Assembly (NCBI GenBank): GCA_934278005.1
Contig: CAKQWG010000096.1
Span: 1 to 12,194 of the forward strand
DNA: 12,194 nucleotides
Reading direction: 5' to 3'
Origin: an uncultured Pirellulaceae bacterium
Lineage (GTDB): Bacteria; Planctomycetota; Planctomycetia; Pirellulales; Pirellulaceae
The notes beneath the pieces were generated by a model. It was not told the origin of the DNA. It saw only the letters and a program-made list of their open reading frames with translations, and searched no databases. The position numbers and the translations under genes are program-made. Positions 6,691 to 12,194 of the stretch are shown piece by piece. The stretch's first letter is position 1; each line of letters starts with the position of its first letter.

Positions 6691-8823
6691 ATGCGAATTC
6701 AATTCTCGATTGCTGGCCTACTGTGCCTACTATGTTTTTCGGCGACGACCGTTCAGGCCGACGCTCCACCGCTGCGCGATCTAAACACTCACTGCCCGTT
6801 TACACCTCCTGAATCGCTGGCTGCCTGGCAGGCTCGTGCACAGGATTTGAAACTGCAATTGCAAGTTTCATTGGGGCTGTTCCCGCGCCCGCAATTGTCG
6901 GCAGTTGAGCCGCAGATCTACGGCCGCATCGAGCGCGATGATTACACGATCGAGAAGGTGACATTTGAAAGCCTGCCCGGCTTGCTGGTCACCGGCAATC
7001 TCTATCGGCCCAAGCATGTCGCCTCCGACGGCCAGCGGCCGGCGGTGCTCGCGCCGCATGGGCACTGGGACGAGGCGCGATTCTACACACCCAGCCAAGC
7101 CGAAATAAACCGTCAGCTTGCCAGTGGTGCCGAGCGGTTTGAGAACGCTGCGCACAATCCGATGCAAGCTCGCTGTGTGCAGCTAGCCCGCATGGGCTGC
7201 GTCGTTCTGCACTGGGATATGCTTGGCTACTGCGATAGCCAGCAGATCAGCCGGCACAGAGCGCACGGCTTTGCCAGTCAGCCGGCTGAGTCCGAGGTCG
7301 ATGCCAGCGGATGGCTGCTCTATAGCCCGCTGGCCGAGTCGCACAATCAGTCGGTGATCGGCTTGCAGACCCTGGCTACTCAGCGGGCCGTGGATATGGT
7401 GCTCACGCTGCCCGAAGTTGATCCCACTCGCATCGCCATCTCTGGTGCCAGCGGTGGTGGGACACAGTCGTTCCTAGGGGCCGCGGTCGACGACCGCATC
7501 GCTGTGGCTTTTCCGGCTGTGATGGTCAGCACCGGCATGCAGGGTGGCTGTACCTGCGAGAACGCATGCCTGCTGCGCACCGGCACCGGCAATGTCGAAC
7601 TGGCAGCCCTCATCGCACCTCGGCCACTGGGCATGACCGCGGCCAACGACTGGACCAAGACGATGCCCCAAGATGGCTTTCCTGAATTGCAAAAGCTCTA
7701 CGGCCTGTTCGATGCCAAGAGCCAAGTGGCTTTGTTTCCGGCTATTCACTTCGACCATAACTTTAATCACGTCGCCCGAGTCGCCTTGTACGGCTGGGTG
7801 AACGACCATTTTGGATTGGGGTTCGGCAAGCCAATTTTGGAGCGAGATTTTGATATCGCCTTGCGCGATGAATTGAGCGTCTGGGATGCAGCGCACACTC
7901 AGCCGGAAGGAGGCGAGGCATTTGAGCGCGCACTGCTCAAGGCGTGGGCCGAGAACATCGACGATCAGATGCAGCGACAGATGCAATCAGGGGGCTCTGA
8001 GCGCGAGCAGCTAGCGCACACGCTGCGTGATGGATGGCGCGCCTGCTTGGGGCTGACGACCCCGCAGGTGGAGACGGCTGTGAGCGAGCTCGCACGTGGT
8101 GGCTTGCGATTTGAAAATGCGAATTTGCCGCCATGGGAGCTGCATGTGGTTCAGGCGGGACCGGCGGCACAGCCCCGCGCCGCGGCTGATTCGCTCGAGC
8201 AGCCGCAGAGCGAGTTGCAGATTGCCGTGCAGGACGGCCAGTCGAGCAAGCTGTGGAATATCCAGTTGGCCGGCCAGGAGCCCTCCCAGGCGGCTTCACA
8301 GGCTTCACAGGCTTCACAGGTGGCTTCAGCCGAAGAACAGAGCCCGTTGCAGCCGTTGGTGGATAACCCGCGTCTGGCTGCGGCGTACACCTATGGTTAC
8401 AACCTACCACTTTTGGCGAAGCGAGCTCAGCAGCTGGGGATCGCACTGCAGACACTGGCTCAGCGGTCACCCGAAGCGACCATTGTGCTCCGCGCTCGCG
8501 GAGCGGGCGCACCGCTGGCGGCGGCTGGCATGCTGGTCAGTACAGATCTCGCGCAAGAGGGGGCTGCATCTGTTACGGCTCCAACTGCTGCTACTGCTAC
8601 TGCTAAAGTGTCGCTGGAGCTGGCCGCGGATGATTTTTCGTTCGCCACAGTGGCTTCGATTCGCGACCCCAATTTTCTGCCCGGAGCAGCTCGCTACTGG
8701 GATCTGCCGGGCTTGGTCGCCTGCAGTGGGGTGAACACCAAACTCACAGGCACGCCGCAAGAGGTGGCGCGCTTTCGCGACTTGCAGGCCATCGCAGAAG
8801 TTCTGGGGGGCGAGATTCAATAG
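6691..8823 (+). CDS. Secreted alpha/beta-hydrolase, acetyl-xylan-esterase-like, with an extra C-terminal region
   Basis: The chosen ATG at 6691 gives 710 residues with a good signal peptide (IAGLLCLLCFSATTVQA, cleavage near residue 23). A TTG at 6634 would add 19 residues before it and is less likely. The catalytic domain spans about 85-380. It has an APHGHWDEARF block (121-131), nucleophile S254 in GASGGG (252-257), GGCTCENACLLRTGTGN (285-301), a candidate acid D320 in AANDWT, and a candidate base H356 in HFDHNFNH. This pattern is familiar from Pirellulales proteins annotated as acetyl xylan esterases; the substrate is unproven, with acylated polysaccharide the best guess. Residues 390-710 form a less conserved second part with low-complexity SQASQASQ (536-543) and TAATATA (632-638) stretches. 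The 268 bp before the gene show no recognisable gene or ribosome binding site. It converges with the next gene. Confidence 0.82.
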   Translation: MRIQFSIAGLLCLLCFSATTVQADAPPLRDLNTHCPFTPPESLAAWQARAQDLKLQLQVSLGLFPRPQLSAVEPQIYGRIERDDYTIEKVTFESLPGLLVTGNLYRPKHVASDGQRPAVLAPHGHWDEARFYTPSQAEINRQLASGAERFENAAHNPMQARCVQLARMGCVVLHWDMLGYCDSQQISRHRAHGFASQPAESEVDASGWLLYSPLAESHNQSVIGLQTLATQRAVDMVLTLPEVDPTRIAISGASGGGTQSFLGAAVDDRIAVAFPAVMVSTGMQGGCTCENACLLRTGTGNVELAALIAPRPLGMTAANDWTKTMPQDGFPELQKLYGLFDAKSQVALFPAIHFDHNFNHVARVALYGWVNDHFGLGFGKPILERDFDIALRDELSVWDAAHTQPEGGEAFERALLKAWAENIDDQMQRQMQSGGSEREQLAHTLRDGWRACLGLTTPQVETAVSELARGGLRFENANLPPWELHVVQAGPAAQPRAAADSLEQPQSELQIAVQDGQSSKLWNIQLAGQEPSQAASQASQASQVASAEEQSPLQPLVDNPRLAAAYTYGYNLPLLAKRAQQLGIALQTLAQRSPEATIVLRARGAGAPLAAAGMLVSTDLAQEGAASVTAPTAATATAKVSLELAADDFSFATVASIRDPNFLPGAARYWDLPGLVACSGVNTKLTGTPQEVARFRDLQAIAEVLGGEIQ
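8292..8318 (+). repeat. 9-bp in-frame tandem repeat inside the hydrolase gene
   Basis: GGCTTCACA occurs three times without change, with imperfect copies on both sides. It encodes an Ala-Ser-Gln repeat at about residues 533-545, between the catalytic domain and the C-terminal region. Such a linker can vary in copy number without breaking the frame. Confidence 0.85.
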
Positions 8824-8893
8824 CTTGAACCTTCGATTGCTTCACTTCGATAGTTTGAGCTTTAGTGGGTGGTGTCGTGTGACATGCGGTGTC

Positions 8894-8970
8894 GCGCGTG
8901 ACACAGCGCGTGACACAGCGCGTGACACAGCGCGTGACACAGCGCGTGACACAGCGCGTGACACAGCGCG
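8894..8970. repeat. Six-copy perfect 12-bp tandem repeat
   Basis: GCGCGTGACACA is repeated six times without a single change from 8894 to 8965, followed by a partial GCGCG. The left flank (8872-8893) contains related GTGTCGTGTGACA-like sequence, so older diverged copies may extend the array. It lies in the 247 bp between the convergent hydrolase and thioredoxin-domain genes. The unit is a multiple of three, so reading frames stay open on both strands, but nothing else supports a gene. Confidence 0.95.
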
Positions 8971-8986
8971 GACTTGTCGCACGCAG

Positions 8987-9027
8987 GAGCAACTACCGCA
9001 CCTGGTGCATGGGTGTGGTAGTTGCTC
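8987..9027. terminator. Long hairpin between convergent genes, probable bidirectional terminator
   Basis: GAGCAACTACCGCACC (8987-9002) pairs with 9012-9027 over 16 bp, including one G-T pair, around a 9-nt loop. It is 43 bp from the stop of the minus-strand gene at 9071 and 163 bp after the stop of the hydrolase. Neither side carries a T-tract, so classical intrinsic termination is not assured. It could instead protect 3' ends or block read-through of both transcripts. Confidence 0.6.
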
Positions 9028-9070
9028 GGACTATGGATAGTTCGCTGAGCAAACTGGTTCGATCCCAAAG

Positions 9071-11089
9071 TTACTTGACGAGATCTTCGATCACGGCATC
9101 GAGTTCGGTCCAGTGGACGCCGGTGGTGATGACCTTGCCGGTTTTATCGACGACCACATTGAAAGGCAGCGTCAAGATGCCATAGCTGACGGCTAGCTCG
9201 CTTTCGAGGCCCCCTTGATCGTGCAGCTGGATCCAGTCGTAGCGGTTTTCGCGAACGAACGTTTTGGCCAAATCGGCATTGCTATCGAAATTGATGCCCA
9301 CCACCTGAAGTTTGGTTTTGGCGTACTTGGATTTGAGTTCGTTCAGAGCTCGCATCTCAGCTTTACAGCCTTCGCACCAAGTGGCCCAGCAGTGATAGAC
9401 GACGGGGCCGCCTAGGTAGGCTTCCGAGGAAAAAGTGCGGCCGTCCAGAGTGGGGCTGCGGAGGCCAAACTTCTGTCCCACTAGGTTCAGTCGCTCTAGT
9501 GCGCCGGCCGCTTTTTTGCCAGCGGTGGTCTGCCCAAAGCTCTTGGAAGCCTTGGCGTACCACTGTTCAGCCGTCTTGGTTTCGCCGGAAAACTCTGCGG
9601 ACAGAGCAATTTGGATCATGGCTTCCGCCGCGTCGGTGCTGGTCGGGTAGCTGGTTACGAACTTTTGCAGATCCTCCAAATAGGTCTTCTGCAGAGCCTC
9701 AAAGTCTGCTTCGGGATTTTGCATTTGCAAATTGTGCTCGGCCGTCAGCGCGCGGAACATGACATAAGCCACGTCCTCTTGGCTGGGATTGACCGTCGAC
9801 AGTTTGCTGGCAAAGTCTTTCAGGCGTGTGCCGCCTTGAGGATAGTCGCCGGTTTGTGCGGCCGCGCTAACGGTGTCGGCGAACTGTCGAATCCACGTCG
9901 TTCGTTCGGCGGGCGTGTCGGCCGAGGAGACCAATTTTTCGAGCACGTCGGCGCGCATGGCTTGCAGCGTGGGCGTGCTGCCACTGGCATGCAGTTTGGC
10001 GTCAACCTCTTGCAGCGATGTGATCAGCGTCTGCATGGCTTTGCTAATGCCTCCAGCCGCCTCGGCGGGGGCTCCACTGGCAGCACCGCGCGGAGTAAAC
10101 GACGCGGGGAAGAAGATGCTGGCGTCCGAGACCACCGCCCCTTCGCTGACCGCGCGTGGCAGGTCGACCAGTCGCCAAGCGTTGCCGACCTGGATCATGG
10201 TGCCTACCAACAGCTGTTTGGCACCAGCCTTGGTAGCGCCCGAATCCTCCAGCAGCGCGACCACGTTCTCATAGACGATGACATCTTTTTCGGAGCCTTC
10301 AGTGCCCGCAGGCACCACGCCCGGTTTATCGGCGCCGAAGTTGGTCCACTTGCTGTTGCTGCTGACCACATTCTGCCCACTGGCCCAATCGGAAAACTGG
10401 GCGGATGCGTCGGCAACGTGTTGCCGCAACGAATCGGCTTTGTCTTTGCCCAGCCCCAGCGAAGCGATCTCCGCATCGCTGATCAGCAGTCGCTGAAACT
10501 TGCTAGCGTCGCGTGAGGCGGCCGCGCGGACGACCTCCGCAGTGACCTCTTCGGCTGAGATCATCTTCCAGCTATCGATGGTGCCGTCTTCGTTTTTGTC
10601 GAGGCCCCAACGCATCCCCTCGGTGCTCAGCCACCGAAATTCGTCGGCGGTGCCATTGAAGTCGGTGTCCGACTCGCGATAGACCTCCACGCCCGCATTG
10701 TAATAGCACCAGCGATCCAAGCGATTGTCGCCGTTGGTGTCGGCAAACCAGCGCAGCGGCTGTCCATTGGGGCCCGTAACCCAAAAACCTTTGCCATCCT
10801 TGCGAGCCGTTTCATCAATTTCGCACTTGGCGATGGCTTCGGGCGGGACCAGTTCGTAATTTACGTCTGCTTGTCGCGGTTTGTAGGATAAGGCTTTGGT
10901 CAGTTTTTCAGTTTGATCCGCGGCCGTTGCCACTGAGAGGCAGGCCAGCGGCAGTAGACCGCCGGCGATGGCTACGACGCCTGGCCGGCTGCAGCGCGAT
11001 TGCCAGCCAGCGCAAGCGGCCCGTAGTGCGCGTCGCAAAGCGAGAGTAAGGGAAGATCGATCCGAAGAAACGCGAGTCTGGCAGTGCAT
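9071..11089 (-). CDS. Secreted planctomycete protein with EF-hand-like loops, TPR-like segment and TlpA thioredoxin domain
   Basis: This 672-residue exported protein has a long Arg-rich n-region and a hydrophobic core at 38-55, with cleavage after ATAA near residue 57. Three acidic loops of EF-hand type follow at regular spacing: DTNGDNRLD (117-125), DTDFNGTAD (141-149) and DKNEDGTID (164-172), which suggests calcium binding. Residues 475-535 look TPR/YbgF-like (SYPTSTDAAEAM, QWYAKASKSF, AAGALERL). The TlpA/ResA domain occupies about 540-672, with the active site CWATWCEGC (567-575) and the cis-proline at L641-P642. I recall this architecture as common in planctomycetes, usually with WCEPC; here Gly replaces Pro in the CxxC pair. 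Its likely role is thiol-disulfide chemistry outside the cytoplasm, partner unknown. The start is fixed by an AAGGAG site. No cytochrome or Dsb genes are nearby. Confidence 0.87.
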   Translation of the reverse strand: MHCQTRVSSDRSSLTLALRRALRAACAGWQSRCSRPGVVAIAGGLLPLACLSVATAADQTEKLTKALSYKPRQADVNYELVPPEAIAKCEIDETARKDGKGFWVTGPNGQPLRWFADTNGDNRLDRWCYYNAGVEVYRESDTDFNGTADEFRWLSTEGMRWGLDKNEDGTIDSWKMISAEEVTAEVVRAAASRDASKFQRLLISDAEIASLGLGKDKADSLRQHVADASAQFSDWASGQNVVSSNSKWTNFGADKPGVVPAGTEGSEKDVIVYENVVALLEDSGATKAGAKQLLVGTMIQVGNAWRLVDLPRAVSEGAVVSDASIFFPASFTPRGAASGAPAEAAGGISKAMQTLITSLQEVDAKLHASGSTPTLQAMRADVLEKLVSSADTPAERTTWIRQFADTVSAAAQTGDYPQGGTRLKDFASKLSTVNPSQEDVAYVMFRALTAEHNLQMQNPEADFEALQKTYLEDLQKFVTSYPTSTDAAEAMIQIALSAEFSGETKTAEQWYAKASKSFGQTTAGKKAAGALERLNLVGQKFGLRSPTLDGRTFSSEAYLGGPVVYHCWATWCEGCKAEMRALNELKSKYAKTKLQVVGINFDSNADLAKTFVRENRYDWIQLHDQGGLESELAVSYGILTLPFNVVVDKTGKVITTGVHWTELDAVIEDLVK

Positions 11090-11098
11090 CCCTACCTG

Positions 11099-11104
11099 CT
11101 CCTT
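11099..11104 (-). promoter_or_regulatory. Ribosome binding site of the thioredoxin-domain gene
   Basis: On the minus strand AAGGAG lies 9 nt before the ATG at 11089. It supports this start despite the unusually long n-region of the signal peptide. Confidence 0.75.
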
Positions 11105-11344
11105 AATGATTTGAGGTCAAAATACATGGGCCTTCATGCCCGCAAGCTCCTGAGCAATACCCGCAGGTACTCTACGTGGCTCTCGTTGTTGTACCAATTC
11201 GCGTGGCCCACGGGAATCGAAGTTTTGTATGATAAAATGCGATTTTACGGGCTCAGTCCGTAGGTAGCGGCAAGTGCGGTGACTGGGCGATCTACAGTGT
11301 GGCACGACGCTCCGCCGTTGACTGTGTGGAGTGTATGCAGCGCG

Positions 11345-11375
11345 GCGACAGTTATGGATTTAATATTACTGTCGC
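11345..11375. repeat. 8-bp inverted repeat with AT-rich loop
   Basis: GCGACAGT (11345-11352) and ACTGTCGC (11368-11375) are perfect complements around a 15-nt loop that is almost all A and T. It may be a terminator stem for the PEP-CTERM gene, but no T-tract follows on the minus strand. Confidence 0.5.
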
Positions 11376-11380
11376 TTGCG

Positions 11381-11403
11381 CGATAGTCGCCCGACCGCTC
11401 CGC
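11381..11403. repeat. Inverted half copy of the 41-bp repeat
   Basis: These 23 bases match the reverse complement of 11428-11450 at 21 of 23 positions, so they can pair with the first unit of the tandem array across a 24-nt loop. A second perfect inverted repeat, CCGACC (11391-11396) and GGTCGG (11405-11410), overlaps it. Confidence 0.85.
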
Positions 11404-11408
11404 CGGTC

Positions 11409-11531
11409 GGCTCTCACTGCACCAACCGCGGAGCGGTTCGGCGACTATCGGCTCTCACTGCACCAACTGCGGAGCGGTTCGGCGACTATCGGGTCTCACT
11501 TCGCCAACCGCGGAGCGGTTCGGCGACTGTC
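11409..11531. repeat. Three-copy 41-bp tandem repeat overlapping the PEP-CTERM gene end
   Basis: Three adjoining units of exactly 41 bp occupy 11409-11449, 11450-11490 and 11491-11531; units 1 and 2 differ at one position and unit 3 at a few. Each unit contains AACCGCGGAGCGGTT, a 6-bp stem with a GGA loop (AACTGC in unit 2), followed by GGCGACTATC or, in unit 3, GGCGACTGTC. Units 2 and 3 supply the stop codon and C-terminal codons of the minus-strand PEP-CTERM gene. There are no spacers, so it is not a CRISPR array. Confidence 0.95.
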
Positions 11532-12141
11532 GGGTAGCGCAGCGGCGCTGGCGTCGCGTGAGCACGAGCGCTGCCATGGCTAGTGCGCTGAGTCCAAAGA
11601 TGGCCGGTTCGGGAACGGTATTGACTTGCAGGCCATCGAGCGAAAAACCGTTGCCCGAGACATAGCTGATGATTGCGGTCTGGCCGGGAGCCAGAAAATT
11701 GCCCAGTGGAAACGAGGCGGCGGTGAAGTCGAAGACGTTGGCCCCGGTGCCGGTCGAAAGCAGGGTCAGCGGTTGATTGACGCCCAGCGTTAGCAGCCCT
11801 ACTTCGCTGCTGCCATACTGGCCCAAAGTCAACTGCGTGAACTCGACCGGACGATTAAAGGAGATCGCGATCTGTTCAGCGATGCCACTGCCGCCATCGA
11901 GCAGAGCGGTTGCGTCGCCTGAGGCCTCGGCATTGACGCCATAACTGGCGCTCGTGGCGTTGAGTATGCCATCGTTAGCGACCAAAGTCAGCGTCAGCTC
12001 ATCGAAGGTGATGGAGCCACTGGGCACACCATCGACGGCTTTGTCCATAACATGTTTACCCAGTAGAATGGTAATCAAGTCCGCATGGACGGCTTTGCAT
12101 GGAAGAACAGCTAGCAGAATGCATGTGGCAATGGCTTTCAT
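11455..12141 (-). CDS. PEP-CTERM sorted surface protein with a repeat-encoded C-terminal tail
   Basis: This is a 228-residue exported protein. The signal peptide spans residues 1-20 (ATCILLAVLPCKAVHA, cleavage before D21). The middle (about 40-172) is rich in Thr, Ser, Gly and beta-strand residues and has no catalytic motif, as in a structural or choice-of-anchor-type surface protein. VPEPAIFG (177-184), a hydrophobic stretch to about 195 and RRQRR (197-200 with flanks) form the PEP-CTERM signal, which an exosortase normally recognises and cuts; no exosortase is in this window. Proteins of this class usually end at the Arg cluster. Here another 28 residues follow, and the last 25 or so are encoded by the 41-bp tandem repeat. 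The start is fixed by a GAGGAG site 6 nt before the ATG and by the signal peptide. Confidence 0.85.
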   Translation of the reverse strand: MKAIATCILLAVLPCKAVHADLITILLGKHVMDKAVDGVPSGSITFDELTLTLVANDGILNATSASYGVNAEASGDATALLDGGSGIAEQIAISFNRPVEFTQLTLGQYGSSEVGLLTLGVNQPLTLLSTGTGANVFDFTAASFPLGNFLAPGQTAIISYVSGNGFSLDGLQVNTVPEPAIFGLSALAMAALVLTRRQRRCATRQSPNRSAVGEVRPDSRRTAPQLVQ

Positions 12142-12147
12142 CGGTCG

Positions 12148-12153
12148 CTCCTC
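12148..12153 (-). promoter_or_regulatory. Ribosome binding site of the PEP-CTERM gene
   Basis: On the minus strand GAGGAG lies 6 nt before the ATG at 12141, an ideal distance. Confidence 0.8.
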
Positions 12154-12158
12154 AGCAG

Positions 12159-12194
12159 TTTTTTTTGGATCTGGTTTTTTTGGATCTGGTTTTT
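12159..12194. repeat. 15-bp T-tract direct repeat at the right edge
   Basis: TTTTTTTGGATCTGG occurs twice in a row (first with one extra T, 12159-12174, then 12175-12189), and five more T residues start a third unit at the window edge. It lies 5 bp beyond the ribosome binding site of the PEP-CTERM gene, in its 5' leader or promoter. On the coding strand the unit reads CCAGATCC followed by an A-tract. The array may continue outside the window. Confidence 0.8.

Larger units (their letters stand above)
11105..11408. other. Noncoding stretch with several inverted repeats
   Basis: No supported gene lies here. It separates the thioredoxin-domain gene from the upstream PEP-CTERM gene, both on the minus strand. 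It holds a TACGG/CCGTA hairpin (11246-11262), an 8-bp inverted repeat (11345-11375), and an inverted half copy of the neighbouring 41-bp repeat (11381-11403). The 3' end of the PEP-CTERM transcript and the promoter of the thioredoxin-domain gene should both lie in it; AT-rich sequence at 11225-11247 is a possible promoter area, but I cannot name the boxes. Confidence 0.6.

Noticed and set aside
7937..8512. A 191-codon open frame on the minus strand, and a 212-codon plus-strand frame at 8096-8734.
   Set aside because: Both overlap the hydrolase gene in other frames and are made of the Arg/Ser/Pro-rich sequence expected of GC-rich shadows.
8825..9040. A small plus-strand frame that encodes repeated Arg-Asp-Thr-Ala.
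   Set aside because: It is kept open only by the 12-bp repeat, starts at a weak codon right after the hydrolase stop, and an equally open frame exists on the minus strand.
9611..10516. A 301-codon plus-strand open frame.
   Set aside because: It is fully antisense to the thioredoxin-domain gene, which has a family architecture, a signal peptide and a ribosome binding site; no motif is seen in the antisense product.
11381..11531. A possible CRISPR array.
   Set aside because: The 41-bp units adjoin with no spacers and only three copies are present; the 12-bp array at 8894 fails for the same reason.

Overview
The window looks like a chromosomal piece of a planctomycete, most likely in or near Pirellulaceae. 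The evidence is a large secreted protein with planctomycete-type EF-hand-like loops, a TPR-like segment and a TlpA thioredoxin domain; a PEP-CTERM surface protein; a two-domain secreted alpha/beta-hydrolase of a type common in Pirellulales; frequent genes without a Shine-Dalgarno sequence; and long intergenic spacers with short tandem repeats. The assignment rests on recalled family knowledge, not on a database search.

Layout. Positions 1-2700 hold the 3' end of a cysteine-rich gene, a hairpin terminator, a secreted protein with a C-terminal membrane anchor (209-1282), and a GT39-like polytopic glycosyltransferase (1313-2686). The last two lie 30 bp apart and probably form an operon. This block is visibly more AT-rich than the rest (for example 24 G/C of 60 at 841-900 against 37 of 60 at 5461-5520) and may have a separate history. 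A 381 bp gene-poor spacer follows.

Positions 3068-6422 hold a ROK-family sugar kinase and polyphosphate kinase ppk1, both on the plus strand. They are separated by a 112 bp array of seven 16-bp units and a terminator-like hairpin. The kinase lacks the usual ROK zinc cysteines, as actinobacterial polyphosphate glucokinases do, so a polyphosphate link is a testable idea. Positions 6691-8823 hold the secreted alpha/beta-hydrolase, whose C-terminal half carries a 9-bp tandem repeat. It converges on the minus-strand thioredoxin-domain gene (11089-9071). The spacer between them holds six perfect 12-bp repeats and a 16-bp-stem hairpin.

The right end holds a noncoding stretch rich in inverted repeats, a 41-bp three-copy tandem repeat with an inverted half copy, and the PEP-CTERM gene (12141-11455, minus). 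The stop codon and last ~25 codons of that gene lie inside the 41-bp array. A 15-bp T-tract repeat starts just upstream of this gene and runs off the window.

I did not find a convincing complete new multi-gene system. The most unusual signals are the repeats: the 16-bp array with a three-unit higher-order order, the 41-bp array that has entered a reading frame, and the 12-bp array between convergent genes. Next come the zinc-motif-less ROK kinase beside ppk1 and the altered WCEGC active site of the thioredoxin domain.
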